A DNA stretch of 64,000 bases from HK1 sp965220535 (GCA_965220535.1 OZ244833.1:496001-560000); one strand, 5' to 3'; shown: positions 26,328 to 36,789, numbered from the stretch's first letter. Made by a program: numbers and translations. Notes: generated by a model not told the origin, from the letters alone.

Positions 26328-29300
26328 ATGAAGCGATTCGTCTTCTCTATCATCTGCTCGTTATCGGTGCTTGCGGCCTATAGTGCCCAAGGACAGGAGG
26401 TCACCATCAGCCCCCCGAGCGGCACTTTGACGATCAATGAGGGCGGCTCCGCTACCATCAATATCACTCAGACGGCTGATAGCTCGACTACATATCGGTA
26501 TCAGGTCTATACTGCGCGTGAAAACACCGGTGATCCTGCTCCGGATGATTGGTCGTATCAGCCTTGGAATTGGTATGTTCACTCTACAACGACGCAAGGA
26601 TCTTTGACAAATAGCGTCACTATCCAAACTGTCCATGATGACGATGGGCAGGACGATACAGGTTATGATGCCACTTTGGTCTTGTGGAGACATCTCCCTG
26701 ACAATACCGGCTGGACAAAAATAGCCGATTACCAGTTCACCATAAAGGATGACGACACTCGCGGGATTGTCCTCCCTTCGAAATATCTTGAATCCGTTGA
26801 CACTCCAAACGGGACTCTTAATAATATTTTTGCCATAGACGAAGGAAGCGACAAGACTTTCACTCTGGCACTGGCCACGGAGCCGGTCGGCGGCAATGTA
26901 ACGGTGACTGTGAAATCGGGATGGAAATATTTATATGTCTACCCATCGACCCTGACCTTCAGCTTTAATGGAGGTAACTGGAGGGTGCCCCAGACCGTCA
27001 CGCTAAGATCCCCCGAAGACGACGATGCGTACGCGGGAGATACACATATTACAATTTCCGCCTCGGGCGCCGACTATGATGGAGTCAGGATAAGCCCCTC
27101 CCCCCGAGTCTGGCTCAGGGATAACGACAAACTCGGGTTCGACGTCAGCTCCTCGACTTTATCGATAAAGGAAGGCAACAAGGCCAACTTCACTTTGAAA
27201 TTGGCCGCGAAACAGTGGACATACGGTGCGGCTCACGGATATCCTACGTTTGTAGACTTGGCCTCGTCCCATAATCAAGTGAGCGTCTCGCCATCTCGCC
27301 TGACCTTCTATGCCCCTTACTGGAACATACCTCAGACCGTCACGGTCAGCGTCGCCGACGACGAGGATGCGGTGATTCCGCAAGCAGCGATCACCCTTAC
27401 GGGCGCGGGACAGTCTTACTACGGTATGACCGACAGCGTCAAAATCAATGTCGTCGAAAGCGAAACCCTCGGGGTGGAGGTCTACAACAGCAGCGGGGTT
27501 CGACCCTTTGGCCTGACGACGCTCGAAGGGGCCGACGTCGATTATAAGATGAGGCTGACTTCAAAGCCGAGCGGCGGCAACGCAACCCTCTCCCTGTCAG
27601 TCAGCAGCGGCTCCGACGTGAGTTTTTCCCCGAGCTCCTTGACCTTCACGCCCTCGAACTGGAAGACGCTGCAGACCGTCACCGCCACCACCGCCGAGGA
27701 CGACGACGAAATCCGGAACGATTCGACCCTGACGATCGCCGCTTCGGGGGCCGATTATGGCGACTACTCCCGCACCATGGACGTTTACGCCCAAGACAAC
27801 GACATTCCCACCTATATTCGTCTGCCCACAGGCAGCGTCACGGTCAAGGAGGGGGAGATCGTCGACTTCACGATCCGCCTCACGGCGAAACCCGCCGAGA
27901 ACATGACGGTGGTTCATAACATTCCGCAGGGGAACAGCAGCCTTTATCGCATCGAAGACAAAAGCGACGGCGTCACGACATTCCATTTCACGCCCGACAA
28001 CTGGAACGTGCCGCAAACCGTCTCCTACTTCGCGCTGTGGAAATCCAAGGGCACGAACGACGATAACGTGCGTCGGCTGACCACCCGGATGTTGACCGGC
28101 ATCAGCGGAAGAACCGAAACCTACGTCTACGACCAAGTCATCCTCGCGGGCAACGGGAGCCCGATGGTTCTGTCGTCCGATGCCTTGGATATCGGCGAAG
28201 GGAGTTCGGGGACCTTCACGCTCAGGCTGCGGGAAAAACCCGTCGAGGATTCGAATCAGATCGACGAGAATCTTCGCATCGTCGTCGCCTTGAGGAAGAG
28301 CGGCAGCGGCGATGTAACGATCTCTCCGACGAGCCTGACCTTCACCCCCTCCGACTGGGACACGGCCCAGACCGTCACGGTGAGTACCGTCGCCGACGCC
28401 GACAACGCCGACGACAGCGCGAGGATCTCGTTTTCGGCGAGCGGTCGCACCTTCGGCACGGCCAATCTCACCGACGGCGTGCGCATTTCGGTCAAGGAGA
28501 AAGCGCTCGTCCTTTCTCCCTCGACATTGGATATCGACGAAGGGGGCAACGAGCGTTTCAGCGTCGAACTGGGCGCGAAGCCGAGCGGGAACGTGAACGT
28601 GAGCCTGACTTCGTCGGACAGTCAGTTGAGCGTTTCTCCGGCTTCTTTGATCTTCACGCCTTCGAACTGGAACTCGGCGCAAAACGTCACCGCGAACGCC
28701 GCCGAAGACGACGACCGGGTCGCGAGCACGGCCCGCATCGACCTGTCGGCCTCCGGCGCCGACTACGCCGGCATCACCGCTCGCGTCGCCGTCAGCATCG
28801 GCGACGACGATACCGTGCGCTTTTCCCCCGTCTACGAAATCGACGCCGGCGGTCGCCGCAAGGCGATCGACGCACTGAAGATGCCGGAGTTTTCCTACCG
28901 CATTCTCGGGATGTACTTGGAGGCGAAACCGAGCGGGAACGTGACCGTGAGTCTGACCACGAGCGGGCATGCGGGCTTGACGGTGGACCCGACTTCCTTG
29001 ACCTTCACGCCTTCGAACTATTACACGCTGCAGAAGTTCAAGGTCCGAAGCCCGATCTTCCACGGCGCCACGGAAAAATCCCTGACCCTCTCGGCTTCGG
29101 GAGGCGGCTACGACGACATCGTCCGCAAACTGTCGGTCACGGTCGATGACTCGAACGGATTGGGCATTTCGGAAGGACAGCTGACTCCCTTGGAGATCGT
29201 CGAAGGGGAAAGCGAGACCTTCACCGTGGTCTTGCGCGATACGCTGAGCGGCAACGAAAGGGCTCATGTCGACCTCGCAAAATCCGAAGGAACGGATTCG

Positions 29301-32300
29301 TCCGTGATCACGGACAAGATTCTGTCGATTTCCCCGCGGGTGTTGCGCTTCGACTCGACGAACCATAGCCGGCCCCAAACCGTCACGATCGCCGCTCTTG
29401 CGGACGATGATCGGGACGACGAGAACGGCAGTTTTTCGCTCGATGCGTTTTATTACGACCCACCGAACGGGGCCGACCTTTCCGGCAATGGGTGGCGTGC
29501 TTACCAAACGCGCTCGGCGACCCACAGCGTGAAGATCCAAGTGAAGGACAACACCGTCTTGCAGCCGAGCACCCCGGCCGGTCTGACCCTGTCTGAGACC
29601 TCGACGTTGACAATCTCGGAAGGGGGCAGCAAGAACTTCACCGTCGTGCTGGACAAGCAACCGGTCGGCGGCAGCGTGACCGTGAGCACCGGCGTGAGTG
29701 CGGGTGCAGGTGCGAGCGCGGGTGCAAGCGCAAACACGGGTTCCGATTTGAGTCTCTCGCCGACGAGATTGACCTTCACGGCGTCGGACTGGAAAGACCC
29801 GAAGACCGTCACGGTGAGCGCGGCCGAGGACGATGACGCCGCCAACGACAACGCGAGCGTTTCGCTGTCGGCCTCGGGGGCCGACTACACCAACGTCACC
29901 GAGAGCATGCAGGTTTCGATCCTCGACGACGACCCGCGCGGCTTGGCCTTCGATTCCTTGGACTTGGGGTTGACCGAAGGGAGCCAAAACCAATTCACGG
30001 TGAATTTGGTCTCGCAGCCGAGCGGAGGCAACGTGACCGTCGCCATCACCAAAAGCAGCGGGAGCGATGACGTTTCGTTCTCTCCGGCGAGGCTGACCTT
30101 CACGGATTCGAATTGGACTACGCCGCAGAACGTGACGGTGAGCGCGGCGGAGGATGCCGACGGCGTCGATGACCGCGCGACTCTCGCGGTGTCGGCGTCG
30201 GGTGCGGACTACGCCGGCATTTCCGACAGCGTGAGCGTCAAGATAACCGACAACGACAAACCGGGGCTGACGATCGACCCGTCGAGCTTGGATGTACCTG
30301 AAGGGGGAAGCGCGAATTTCAAGGTGAAGTTGACGGGGGCGCCGATCGGCGGGGATGTAAGCGTCGCCATCGTCAAAAGCGGCAGCGGGGATGTAACGAT
30401 TTCGCTTGCGAGTTTGACCTTCGCGGCCGCGAATTGGGCTTCGGAACAGACCGTCACGGTGAACGCCGCCGAGGACGACGACGCGGCGAACGACACCGCG
30501 AGTCTTTCGTTGACGGCTTCGGGCGCCAACTACGGCGGCATCACCGACAGCGTCGACATCGAAGTGAGCGACGACGAGGAGCGCAACCTGACTTTGAGCG
30601 CTCCGAGTCTGGGGCTGACCGAGGGGGCAAGCAAGGATTTCACGGTGAAGTTGACGGCGGCGCCGATCGGCGGGGATGTCACCGTTACCGTGAACAAGAG
30701 CGGCAGCGATGACGTGACGGTCTCGCCGGCGTCGTTGACCTTCAAGGAATCGAACTGGAATTCGACGCAGAACGTGACGGTGAACGCCGCCGAGGATATC
30801 GACGGTGTCGACGACAGCGCGAGCGTGTCGTTGACCGTCTCGGGCGCCGATTACACGGCCATCCCCGACAGCAGCGTGCGCATCGATGTGAGCGACAACG
30901 ACAGTCCGGGTTTGACCCTCGCCCCGACGAGTTTGAGTGTGAACGAAGGGGGCGACGAGCGCCTCGGCATCAGCCTGACGGCGGCGCCGACGGGCGGCAA
31001 CGTGATCGTCGCCATCGCCAAGAGCGGCAGCGATGACGTGACGTTCTCGCCGGCGTCGTTGACGTTCACGGCCGATAACTGGGAGTCGGTGCAAAGCGTG
31101 ACGGTGAGCGCGCAAGAGGACGAAGACGGCGCCGCCGACAGCGCGAGCCTGTCGCTCTCGGCCTCGGGGGCCGACTACGACGATGTGAGCGAGGTCGTGC
31201 AAGTCGCCGTGAAGGACAACGACGAGAAGGGTTTGTCCGTCGACTCGACCTTGTCGCTGAACGAAGGCGGCGACAAGGACCTCACCTTCAGCCTGAAAAC
31301 GAAGCCGGTGGGCGGGGACGTCACCGTCGCCGTCACCAAGAGCGGCAGTACGGACGTATCGGTTTCGCCGTCGTCGTTGACCTTCACGGCGGAGAACTGG
31401 AACAATCCGCAAACGCTCAACGTCAGCGCCGCCGAGGACAGCGACGGAGTCGACGACAGCGCGAGGATCTCGCTGTCGGCGTCGGGAGCCGACTACGGGG
31501 GGCTGACCGCCGACATCTCGGTCGAGGTCAGCGACAAGGACACCCCCGGGCTGACCCTCGCCCCGACGACGCTGAGGGTGGACGAAGGGGACGATACCAC
31601 CCTCGAAGTGAGCCTGAGCGCACAGCCGAGCGGCGGCAACGTGACCGTCGCCATCGCCAAGAGCGGCAGCGACGACGTGACGATCTCACCGACTTCTTTG
31701 ACCTTCACGCCTTCCAACTGGCGCTCGACGCGCAGCGTGACGGTCAGCGCCGCCGAGGACGACGACGGCGCCGACGACAGCGCCAACCTCCGGCTGACGG
31801 CATCGGGAGCCGACTACGCAGGCATCGTCGACAACGTCCGAGTCGAGGTCGACGACGACGATCCCAAGGGTCTGACCCTCGCCCCCGAGAGTTTGAGCGT
31901 GACCGAAGGGAACGCCAAGAACTTCACCGTGGCTCTGAAAACGCAGCCCGCAAGCGGGAGCGTCGTCGTCTCCTTGAACGCGAGCGGCAGTTCGGAGGTG
32001 AGCGTCTCGCCGGCGAGGATGACCTTCACGGCCTCGAACTGGAACGCGCCGAAGACCGCCACCGTCAACGCCGACGAGGACGACGACGGGGTCAAGGACA
32101 CCGCGACCGTCTCGCTGGCCGCCTCCGGCGCCGACTACGGCGCCATCGCCGACGAGCTCCAAGTCGAGGTCAACGACAACGACGCCCCCGGATTGACCTT
32201 CGACCCCTCGACCCTGGATGTCGCCGAAGGGGGCGAGGCCTCGCTCGAGGTCGGCTTGACCGTCCAACCCACCGGCGGCGACGTCACCCTCGCCCTGACC

Positions 32301-35300
32301 AAGAGCGGCAGCGAGGACGTGAGCCTCTCCCCGGCTTCGCTGACCTTCACCCCTTCGAATTGGACCACGCCGCGCATCGTCACCGTCGTCGCCGCCGAAG
32401 ACGACGACGGGGTCAAGGACACCGCCGCCCTCTCCGTGGCCGCGTCCGGCGCCGACTACGACGGCATCACCGGCAACGTCCAAGTGCGGGTGAGCGAAAA
32501 CGAAACCGTGGGTCTGGTGGTCGAGCCCGCGATCTTGGGTTTGACCGAAGGCGGCGAGGGCGCCTTCACCGCGAAACTGAGCGCTCAGCCCACCGGCGGG
32601 AACGTGGCCTTGTTCGTGACCAAGAGCGGCAGCCCCGACGTGCTCCTGACCTCGACGAATCTGATTTTCACGGCCGACGACTGGAGCGTCGAGCAAAGCG
32701 TGACGGTCAGGGCCAACGAGGATCACGACGGCATCGCCGACAGCGCGGTCGTGTCGCTGTCGGCATCGGGTGCCGACTACGGCGGGGTCAGCGGCGGCGT
32801 GCAGGTGCAGGTGTCCGACAACGACGCTCCGGGTTTGGTCCTCTCGTCGCTGCTGCTGGCGGTGGACGAAGGGGGGAGCGGCAGCGTGGGCGTGAAGTTG
32901 TCGGTGGAGCCGAGCGGGGATGTGTCCTTGGCCCTGACGAAGAACGGGAGCGCGGACGTATCGTTCACGCCCTCGTCGATGACGTTCACGCCCTCGAACT
33001 GGGACGAGTCTCAAGCCATCACGGTCAACGCCGCCGAGGACAGCGACGGGCATCCGGATACGGCGAGTCTGTCGCTGACGGCGACGGGCGCCGACTACGA
33101 GGGCATCACCGCCGGGGTTCAGGTGCAGGTGGTGGAAAACGAGGCCTTCGGGTTGAGCGCCACGCCGCGCGAGTTGGAAGTGAGGGAGGGCGAGGAAGCG
33201 CCCTTCACGGTGAGTTTGACGGCGCAGCCGAACTGGAACGTAAGCGTCGCCTTGACGAGCGAGAACCCCGACGTGAGCCTGTCGCCGTCGACCTTGCGCT
33301 TCACGCCCTCGGATTGGAACCGGCCGAAAACGGTGGTCGCAAGAGCCGCCGAGGACGACGATTTGCTGGCGGATTCGACGACGGTCACGCTGCGGGCCTC
33401 GGGCGCGGACTTCGACGATATCACCGGCAGCATGCAGATCACGGTCATCGACGACGATGCCGAGGAGGGTATCAATCCCCAGGTGGTCTTCGACCTGACG
33501 CTGACTCCGGAGTCGCTGAGTCTCGACGAGGGCTCGAGCGCGCGCTTCACCGTGCGCGCCCGCGCACAGCCGGTCGACGAAGAGATGGTGGTCACCTTGG
33601 TCGGCGGCGGCAGTCCCGACGTGAGTTTCGACACCGACCCCGACACCGATGGTCTTCAAAGCGCCTTGACCCTCACCCCCGACAACTGGGATGTCGAGCA
33701 ACCGGTGTCGGTGCGCGCCGCCGAGGACGACGACGCGGCGCCGGACCGGGCGAGCGCCTCGTTCGTGGACGCCGGCGGCAAGGTCATCATCGTCGGGCGG
33801 GTGTCGGTCGCGGTGGCGGACGACGATACCCCGGGGCTGAGCGTCGACCCCGCGACGCTGCGGGTCGCGGAAAACACGAGCGGGAGCTTCACGGTGCGGC
33901 CGGTGACGCGGCCGTTGGGGGATATCCTGGTCTCCTTCGACAACGGCGAGACGGATACCGCGTTGTCGCCGCCGAACCTGAAGTTCACCTCGTCGAACTG
34001 GCGGAGGGCGCGCAGCGTCACGGTCGACGGGGTCGCGGACGTGGACGCCGAGGACGACGCGCCGGCGGATATCACGTTGACGGCCCGGGGCGGCGGCTAC
34101 GACGGCGTTTCCGCGCGGGTGCAGGTCGGCGTCGACGAAGCGGCGCCGGGGACGCTTCCCGAGGAAGCGGTCCCGGGCTTGGTGATCGTCGGCGCACCGG
34201 TCGAGATCGACGAGGGCGGCACGAGGGATCTGCGGGTGAGGTTGCGAAACCGCCCGACGGGTGATGTCGAGCTCGCTTTGAGCGTTTCCGGTGCGAGTAT
34301 CGAGGTCGATACCGACACTTGGCGCGAGGGCAACCAAAGCGCGCTGCGCTTTTCGCCTTCGAACTATAACGGCACGCGGGTGGTGAGCCTGTTCGCGCCC
34401 GAAGACGAGGATACGAACGACGGTCGGGCGAGCGTGTCGCTGGTCGCGTCGGGGGCCAACTACGACGGTTTGACAGCCGAGGTGTCGGTGAATATCGACG
34501 ACAACGACTCGCCGGCGCTGCTCGTTTCGAACCCCGCGGTCATCGATGACCGGCGGGCGAGTTTCACGGTCAGGCTCTCGGTGGAGCCGAGCGCGGCGGT
34601 GGAAGTCGCCTTGTCGGTGGCGGGGGAAGTCGAGGGCGTGGCGATCGACGCCGACCCCGACACGCCGGGGAATCAAACCGCCCTTGCCTTCGCGGCGTCT
34701 GACTTCGACGTCCCGCAACGGGTCGTCGTCGTCGCGGACGAGGACTTCGAGGGCTCATCGGTGGATATCGTCCTTGCGGCCGGCGGCGGCGACTACGCGG
34801 GCATCGTCGACCGGGTGACGGTGCCGCTCGGTGTCGGCGAGTACACGGACGAGGGGGACCCGCGCTATTGGTGGCCGGTGCGCACGCTGGCGTTGGCCAT
34901 CGCGCCGCCGAGCGTCGGGGACCGAGCGGTGGTCTCCGTCGGCTGCCGCGAAGAAAGCGCTTGCGAGGTCTACCTCGACTGCAGCGCGCAGAAGAACGGG
35001 GCGAGTTTCCGGGGCGGGCTGCCGGAGGCCATCGTCGGTTGGGGCGTGGCCAGGCTGAGCGCGCAGGATATCGTCGATATCACCGGCGGGGATTGGTCGG
35101 GGATGGGGCGCTTGGGATGCGCCTTGCACAGCGAGGAGCGCATCAGCGCCCAAGTGTGGACGCGCTCGGGCGACGGGGTGCTGGTCAACAACAGCGCGTT
35201 GGTGAGGAGCGTCAATATCGAGGGGGTGCATCGGGCGGATATCGAATCGATTCCGGGCCCCGGGGAGATGGACCTGTCGAATATCCGCATCCGTTGCCGG

Positions 35301-35573
35301 GCGGCCTATACGAAGCACTGCAGCATGACCGCCTTGTCCTGCTACGACGACGAGGGAAGCGGATATCGCGGCGACTTGGGGACGATCGAGCGCGGTCGCG
35401 TGAGGCACGTCCAGACTTCGGAGTTGGCGGATCTCATCGGCCATCGCTGGAGCGGCGCGACGCTCGGCTGCGAGTTTCGTTCGGACGAACCCTTCACGGT
35501 GCAAGTCCTGACCCGCACCGGCGGCGGCGGGGCGCTGGTCAACAACAACGCCACCGGCCAGATGCCCTTTTAG
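26328..35573 (+). CDS. Giant secreted Calx-beta-like repeat protein A (3081 aa)
   Basis: ATG 26328, preceded by CGGAG, opens a signal peptide (MKRFVFSIICSLSVLAAYSA, cleavage near AQG, residue 22). About 25 modules of ~100 residues follow. The consensus has GLTLxPxSLxVxEGG, SLTFTPSNW, Q[NST]VTV, AxEDDDxxDDxAxLSLxASGADYxG and a D[ND]D linker: Calx-beta-like beta-sandwiches that would bind calcium at the acidic loops. Module 1 carries a tryptophan-rich insertion (DDWSYQPWNWYV). The last ~240 residues are the two-fold, eight-cysteine domain also found in giant 1 and giant B, ending ALVNNNATGQMPF. I saw no cysteine in the modules. A cell-surface adhesin or matrix protein is likely; ligand and export route are unknown. 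It has a strong terminator 65 bases downstream and a tail-to-tail inverted paralogue. Confidence 0.9.
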   Translation: MKRFVFSIICSLSVLAAYSAQGQEVTISPPSGTLTINEGGSATINITQTADSSTTYRYQVYTARENTGDPAPDDWSYQPWNWYVHSTTTQGSLTNSVTIQTVHDDDGQDDTGYDATLVLWRHLPDNTGWTKIADYQFTIKDDDTRGIVLPSKYLESVDTPNGTLNNIFAIDEGSDKTFTLALATEPVGGNVTVTVKSGWKYLYVYPSTLTFSFNGGNWRVPQTVTLRSPEDDDAYAGDTHITISASGADYDGVRISPSPRVWLRDNDKLGFDVSSSTLSIKEGNKANFTLKLAAKQWTYGAAHGYPTFVDLASSHNQVSVSPSRLTFYAPYWNIPQTVTVSVADDEDAVIPQAAITLTGAGQSYYGMTDSVKINVVESETLGVEVYNSSGVRPFGLTTLEGADVDYKMRLTSKPSGGNATLSLSVSSGSDVSFSPSSLTFTPSNWKTLQTVTATTAEDDDEIRNDSTLTIAASGADYGDYSRTMDVYAQDNDIPTYIRLPTGSVTVKEGEIVDFTIRLTAKPAENMTVVHNIPQGNSSLYRIEDKSDGVTTFHFTPDNWNVPQTVSYFALWKSKGTNDDNVRRLTTRMLTGISGRTETYVYDQVILAGNGSPMVLSSDALDIGEGSSGTFTLRLREKPVEDSNQIDENLRIVVALRKSGSGDVTISPTSLTFTPSDWDTAQTVTVSTVADADNADDSARISFSASGRTFGTANLTDGVRISVKEKALVLSPSTLDIDEGGNERFSVELGAKPSGNVNVSLTSSDSQLSVSPASLIFTPSNWNSAQNVTANAAEDDDRVASTARIDLSASGADYAGITARVAVSIGDDDTVRFSPVYEIDAGGRRKAIDALKMPEFSYRILGMYLEAKPSGNVTVSLTTSGHAGLTVDPTSLTFTPSNYYTLQKFKVRSPIFHGATEKSLTLSASGGGYDDIVRKLSVTVDDSNGLGISEGQLTPLEIVEGESETFTVVLRDTLSGNERAHVDLAKSEGTDSSVITDKILSISPRVLRFDSTNHSRPQTVTIAALADDDRDDENGSFSLDAFYYDPPNGADLSGNGWRAYQTRSATHSVKIQVKDNTVLQPSTPAGLTLSETSTLTISEGGSKNFTVVLDKQPVGGSVTVSTGVSAGAGASAGASANTGSDLSLSPTRLTFTASDWKDPKTVTVSAAEDDDAANDNASVSLSASGADYTNVTESMQVSILDDDPRGLAFDSLDLGLTEGSQNQFTVNLVSQPSGGNVTVAITKSSGSDDVSFSPARLTFTDSNWTTPQNVTVSAAEDADGVDDRATLAVSASGADYAGISDSVSVKITDNDKPGLTIDPSSLDVPEGGSANFKVKLTGAPIGGDVSVAIVKSGSGDVTISLASLTFAAANWASEQTVTVNAAEDDDAANDTASLSLTASGANYGGITDSVDIEVSDDEERNLTLSAPSLGLTEGASKDFTVKLTAAPIGGDVTVTVNKSGSDDVTVSPASLTFKESNWNSTQNVTVNAAEDIDGVDDSASVSLTVSGADYTAIPDSSVRIDVSDNDSPGLTLAPTSLSVNEGGDERLGISLTAAPTGGNVIVAIAKSGSDDVTFSPASLTFTADNWESVQSVTVSAQEDEDGAADSASLSLSASGADYDDVSEVVQVAVKDNDEKGLSVDSTLSLNEGGDKDLTFSLKTKPVGGDVTVAVTKSGSTDVSVSPSSLTFTAENWNNPQTLNVSAAEDSDGVDDSARISLSASGADYGGLTADISVEVSDKDTPGLTLAPTTLRVDEGDDTTLEVSLSAQPSGGNVTVAIAKSGSDDVTISPTSLTFTPSNWRSTRSVTVSAAEDDDGADDSANLRLTASGADYAGIVDNVRVEVDDDDPKGLTLAPESLSVTEGNAKNFTVALKTQPASGSVVVSLNASGSSEVSVSPARMTFTASNWNAPKTATVNADEDDDGVKDTATVSLAASGADYGAIADELQVEVNDNDAPGLTFDPSTLDVAEGGEASLEVGLTVQPTGGDVTLALTKSGSEDVSLSPASLTFTPSNWTTPRIVTVVAAEDDDGVKDTAALSVAASGADYDGITGNVQVRVSENETVGLVVEPAILGLTEGGEGAFTAKLSAQPTGGNVALFVTKSGSPDVLLTSTNLIFTADDWSVEQSVTVRANEDHDGIADSAVVSLSASGADYGGVSGGVQVQVSDNDAPGLVLSSLLLAVDEGGSGSVGVKLSVEPSGDVSLALTKNGSADVSFTPSSMTFTPSNWDESQAITVNAAEDSDGHPDTASLSLTATGADYEGITAGVQVQVVENEAFGLSATPRELEVREGEEAPFTVSLTAQPNWNVSVALTSENPDVSLSPSTLRFTPSDWNRPKTVVARAAEDDDLLADSTTVTLRASGADFDDITGSMQITVIDDDAEEGINPQVVFDLTLTPESLSLDEGSSARFTVRARAQPVDEEMVVTLVGGGSPDVSFDTDPDTDGLQSALTLTPDNWDVEQPVSVRAAEDDDAAPDRASASFVDAGGKVIIVGRVSVAVADDDTPGLSVDPATLRVAENTSGSFTVRPVTRPLGDILVSFDNGETDTALSPPNLKFTSSNWRRARSVTVDGVADVDAEDDAPADITLTARGGGYDGVSARVQVGVDEAAPGTLPEEAVPGLVIVGAPVEIDEGGTRDLRVRLRNRPTGDVELALSVSGASIEVDTDTWREGNQSALRFSPSNYNGTRVVSLFAPEDEDTNDGRASVSLVASGANYDGLTAEVSVNIDDNDSPALLVSNPAVIDDRRASFTVRLSVEPSAAVEVALSVAGEVEGVAIDADPDTPGNQTALAFAASDFDVPQRVVVVADEDFEGSSVDIVLAAGGGDYAGIVDRVTVPLGVGEYTDEGDPRYWWPVRTLALAIAPPSVGDRAVVSVGCREESACEVYLDCSAQKNGASFRGGLPEAIVGWGVARLSAQDIVDITGGDWSGMGRLGCALHSEERISAQVWTRSGDGVLVNNSALVRSVNIEGVHRADIESIPGPGEMDLSNIRIRCRAAYTKHCSMTALSCYDDEGSGYRGDLGTIERGRVRHVQTSELADLIGHRWSGATLGCEFRSDEPFTVQVLTRTGGGGALVNNNATGQMPF

Positions 35574-35635
35574 AACGAGGCGCTTTGCCGGCTTGGCCGC
35601 TTGCGCACCTGCGCCGCTGGCCAAGCGCGAAAGCG

Positions 35636-35671
35636 AAATCCCCCTGCGCTTCGAAGCGGAGGGGGATTTTT
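35636..35671 (+). terminator. Rho-independent terminator after giant A
   Basis: AATCCCCCTGCGCTTCGAAG continues into CGGAGGGGGATTTTT, forming a ~13-bp GC-rich stem (one mismatch) around a CTTCGAAG core, followed by five T. It lies 63 bases after the stop codon. The same structure, on the other strand, follows giant B. Confidence 0.88.
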
Positions 35672-36265
35672 GCTTGGCAAAGAGCTTCGACGGGGGCTTC
35701 GACGCTCGTCCGCCATCTATGCCCAAAAACCGTCCGGGTCGTCCAGCGATCGCCGACACATGCTCCGGTAGCCTTCCTCGTCGATCAGCGCGTTTTTGCG
35801 ATATCTGCGGCAGCGCTTCATAAATATTCGATCCGGAAATGCTTTTCTCCTTTTTTCCGCTGACGGTCATTGGCGGGGATGAGCGATACGCGTGGATCGA
35901 GCCTTGCGGGAATTCCAAGAACGCCGAGCCGAAGGGCTTCGAGGCCAAGGGATTGTCGATCCCCGGCCATCGGGCCGCCGGCGCTCCCGCTCGACCTTTG
36001 CGTCACGGTCTCGTTGTCGATGGGGCCCTCTTTTCGGGGCCTGGTCGAGCGTTTTAGTGTGATGCCGAGCGGGATTTCGGCTTTCGCTTTTCCAAGCATT
36101 CGAATCCCGCATTGCCGTTCAAGGAACCTGGGTAGCGAAGATCGTTTCTCGACGCTAACCCTTTCTTCGAACCGGTGCCTCGAATCGATCGTTGCGATTG
36201 GCTTGCGAGAATAGCCGCGGCACGCTTTCGGGCTCGAAAGAAGGAGCAGGGTGGGATATCGATGA

Positions 36266-36304
36266 TGTCAATTCAGTACTGACAAGCGTCGATTCAGCAG
36301 CAAA
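36266..36304. repeat. Intergenic hairpin repeat, copy 1 (diverged)
   Basis: Diverged member of the three-copy repeat: TGTCAATTCAGTACTGACAA, then a cagcagcaaa end. The hairpin seen in copies 2 and 3 is largely lost. The start is 190 bases before copy 2. Confidence 0.7.
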
Positions 36305-36455
36305 CGAGAGAGCGCCACGAAAGAGTATCACTTCGAAGCCCCTATCGGTTTCCCTCGATCGGAAAGGCCGCTTCGCTCGGACCCGAACAGCGCGAAGTCT
36401 CGGTTTCGGGCGGTGCTCGATGAGGGTGGTTCGGGGTGAATCGCAAGTGTCGAAC

Positions 36456-36494
36456 TGTCAATTTTGTGCTAACAAGTGTAAATTTAGCAGCAAA
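36456..36494. repeat. Intergenic hairpin repeat, copy 2
   Basis: TGTCAATTTTGTGCTAACAA continues as GTGTAAATTTAGCAGCAAA. TTTGTGCTAA can pair with TTAGCAGCAAA (one bulged G) around an 11-base loop. Flanking sequence ('gcccgatcggaaagaccgc...') is also partly shared with copy 1. Confidence 0.85.
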
Positions 36495-36633
36495 AATGAA
36501 AATCTCACGAAAGAGGTCGTGCCTCGATGCCCCTCCTTGTCTTGCCCGATCGGAAAGACCGCCTCGCCCGACTCCGAGCGGCGAGCCTTCGTCCTCGGCG
36601 GCGTTCGACGCGGTCGATTCGGGAGTATCGATG

Positions 36634-36672
36634 TGTCAATTTCGTGCTAACAAGTGTAAATTTAGCAGCAAA
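36634..36672. repeat. Intergenic hairpin repeat, copy 3
   Basis: Differs from copy 2 by one base in the 39-base core (C for T in TTTCGTGCTAA). It starts 178 bases after copy 2. All three copies lie in the loop of the large inverted duplication and I saw none elsewhere in the window. Confidence 0.85.
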
Positions 36673-36789
36673 TGAGAGAATCCCAAGGAAGATCTTCCTT
36701 TGCCCCCCCGAACACCCCCTCGATTTGAAAGAGCTCTTCGTCGAAGTCCAATCATCGGATCTTTTTCTATGGCGGTTCGCTGCAAGGAG

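Larger units (their letters stand above)
25890..35709 (+). repeat. Left arm of a ~10-kb inverted duplication
   Basis: The arm comprises leader, giant A gene and terminator. It is homologous, in opposite orientation, to 38199-49290. Homology starts near the leader ribosome-binding site and ends just after cttcgacgctcgt at ~35709. Identity is very high in modules 4-13 and 16-25, lower in the leader, and low around 26680-27470. The right arm is longer mainly because of extra module pairs. Confidence 0.93.

Noticed and set aside
27597..34718. Very long open frames (1271 and 1010 codons) antisense to giant A, with similar ones antisense to giant B (39213-46424)
   Set aside because: They follow the repeat structure of the real genes, have highly skewed Arg/Gly/His/Asp composition, no signal peptide and no ribosome-binding site. 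They are shadows of biased codon use in the opposite strand.
36266..36672. CRISPR array
   Set aside because: Only three copies of a 39-base element with ~140-150 base spacers that are themselves partly similar, and no cas genes.
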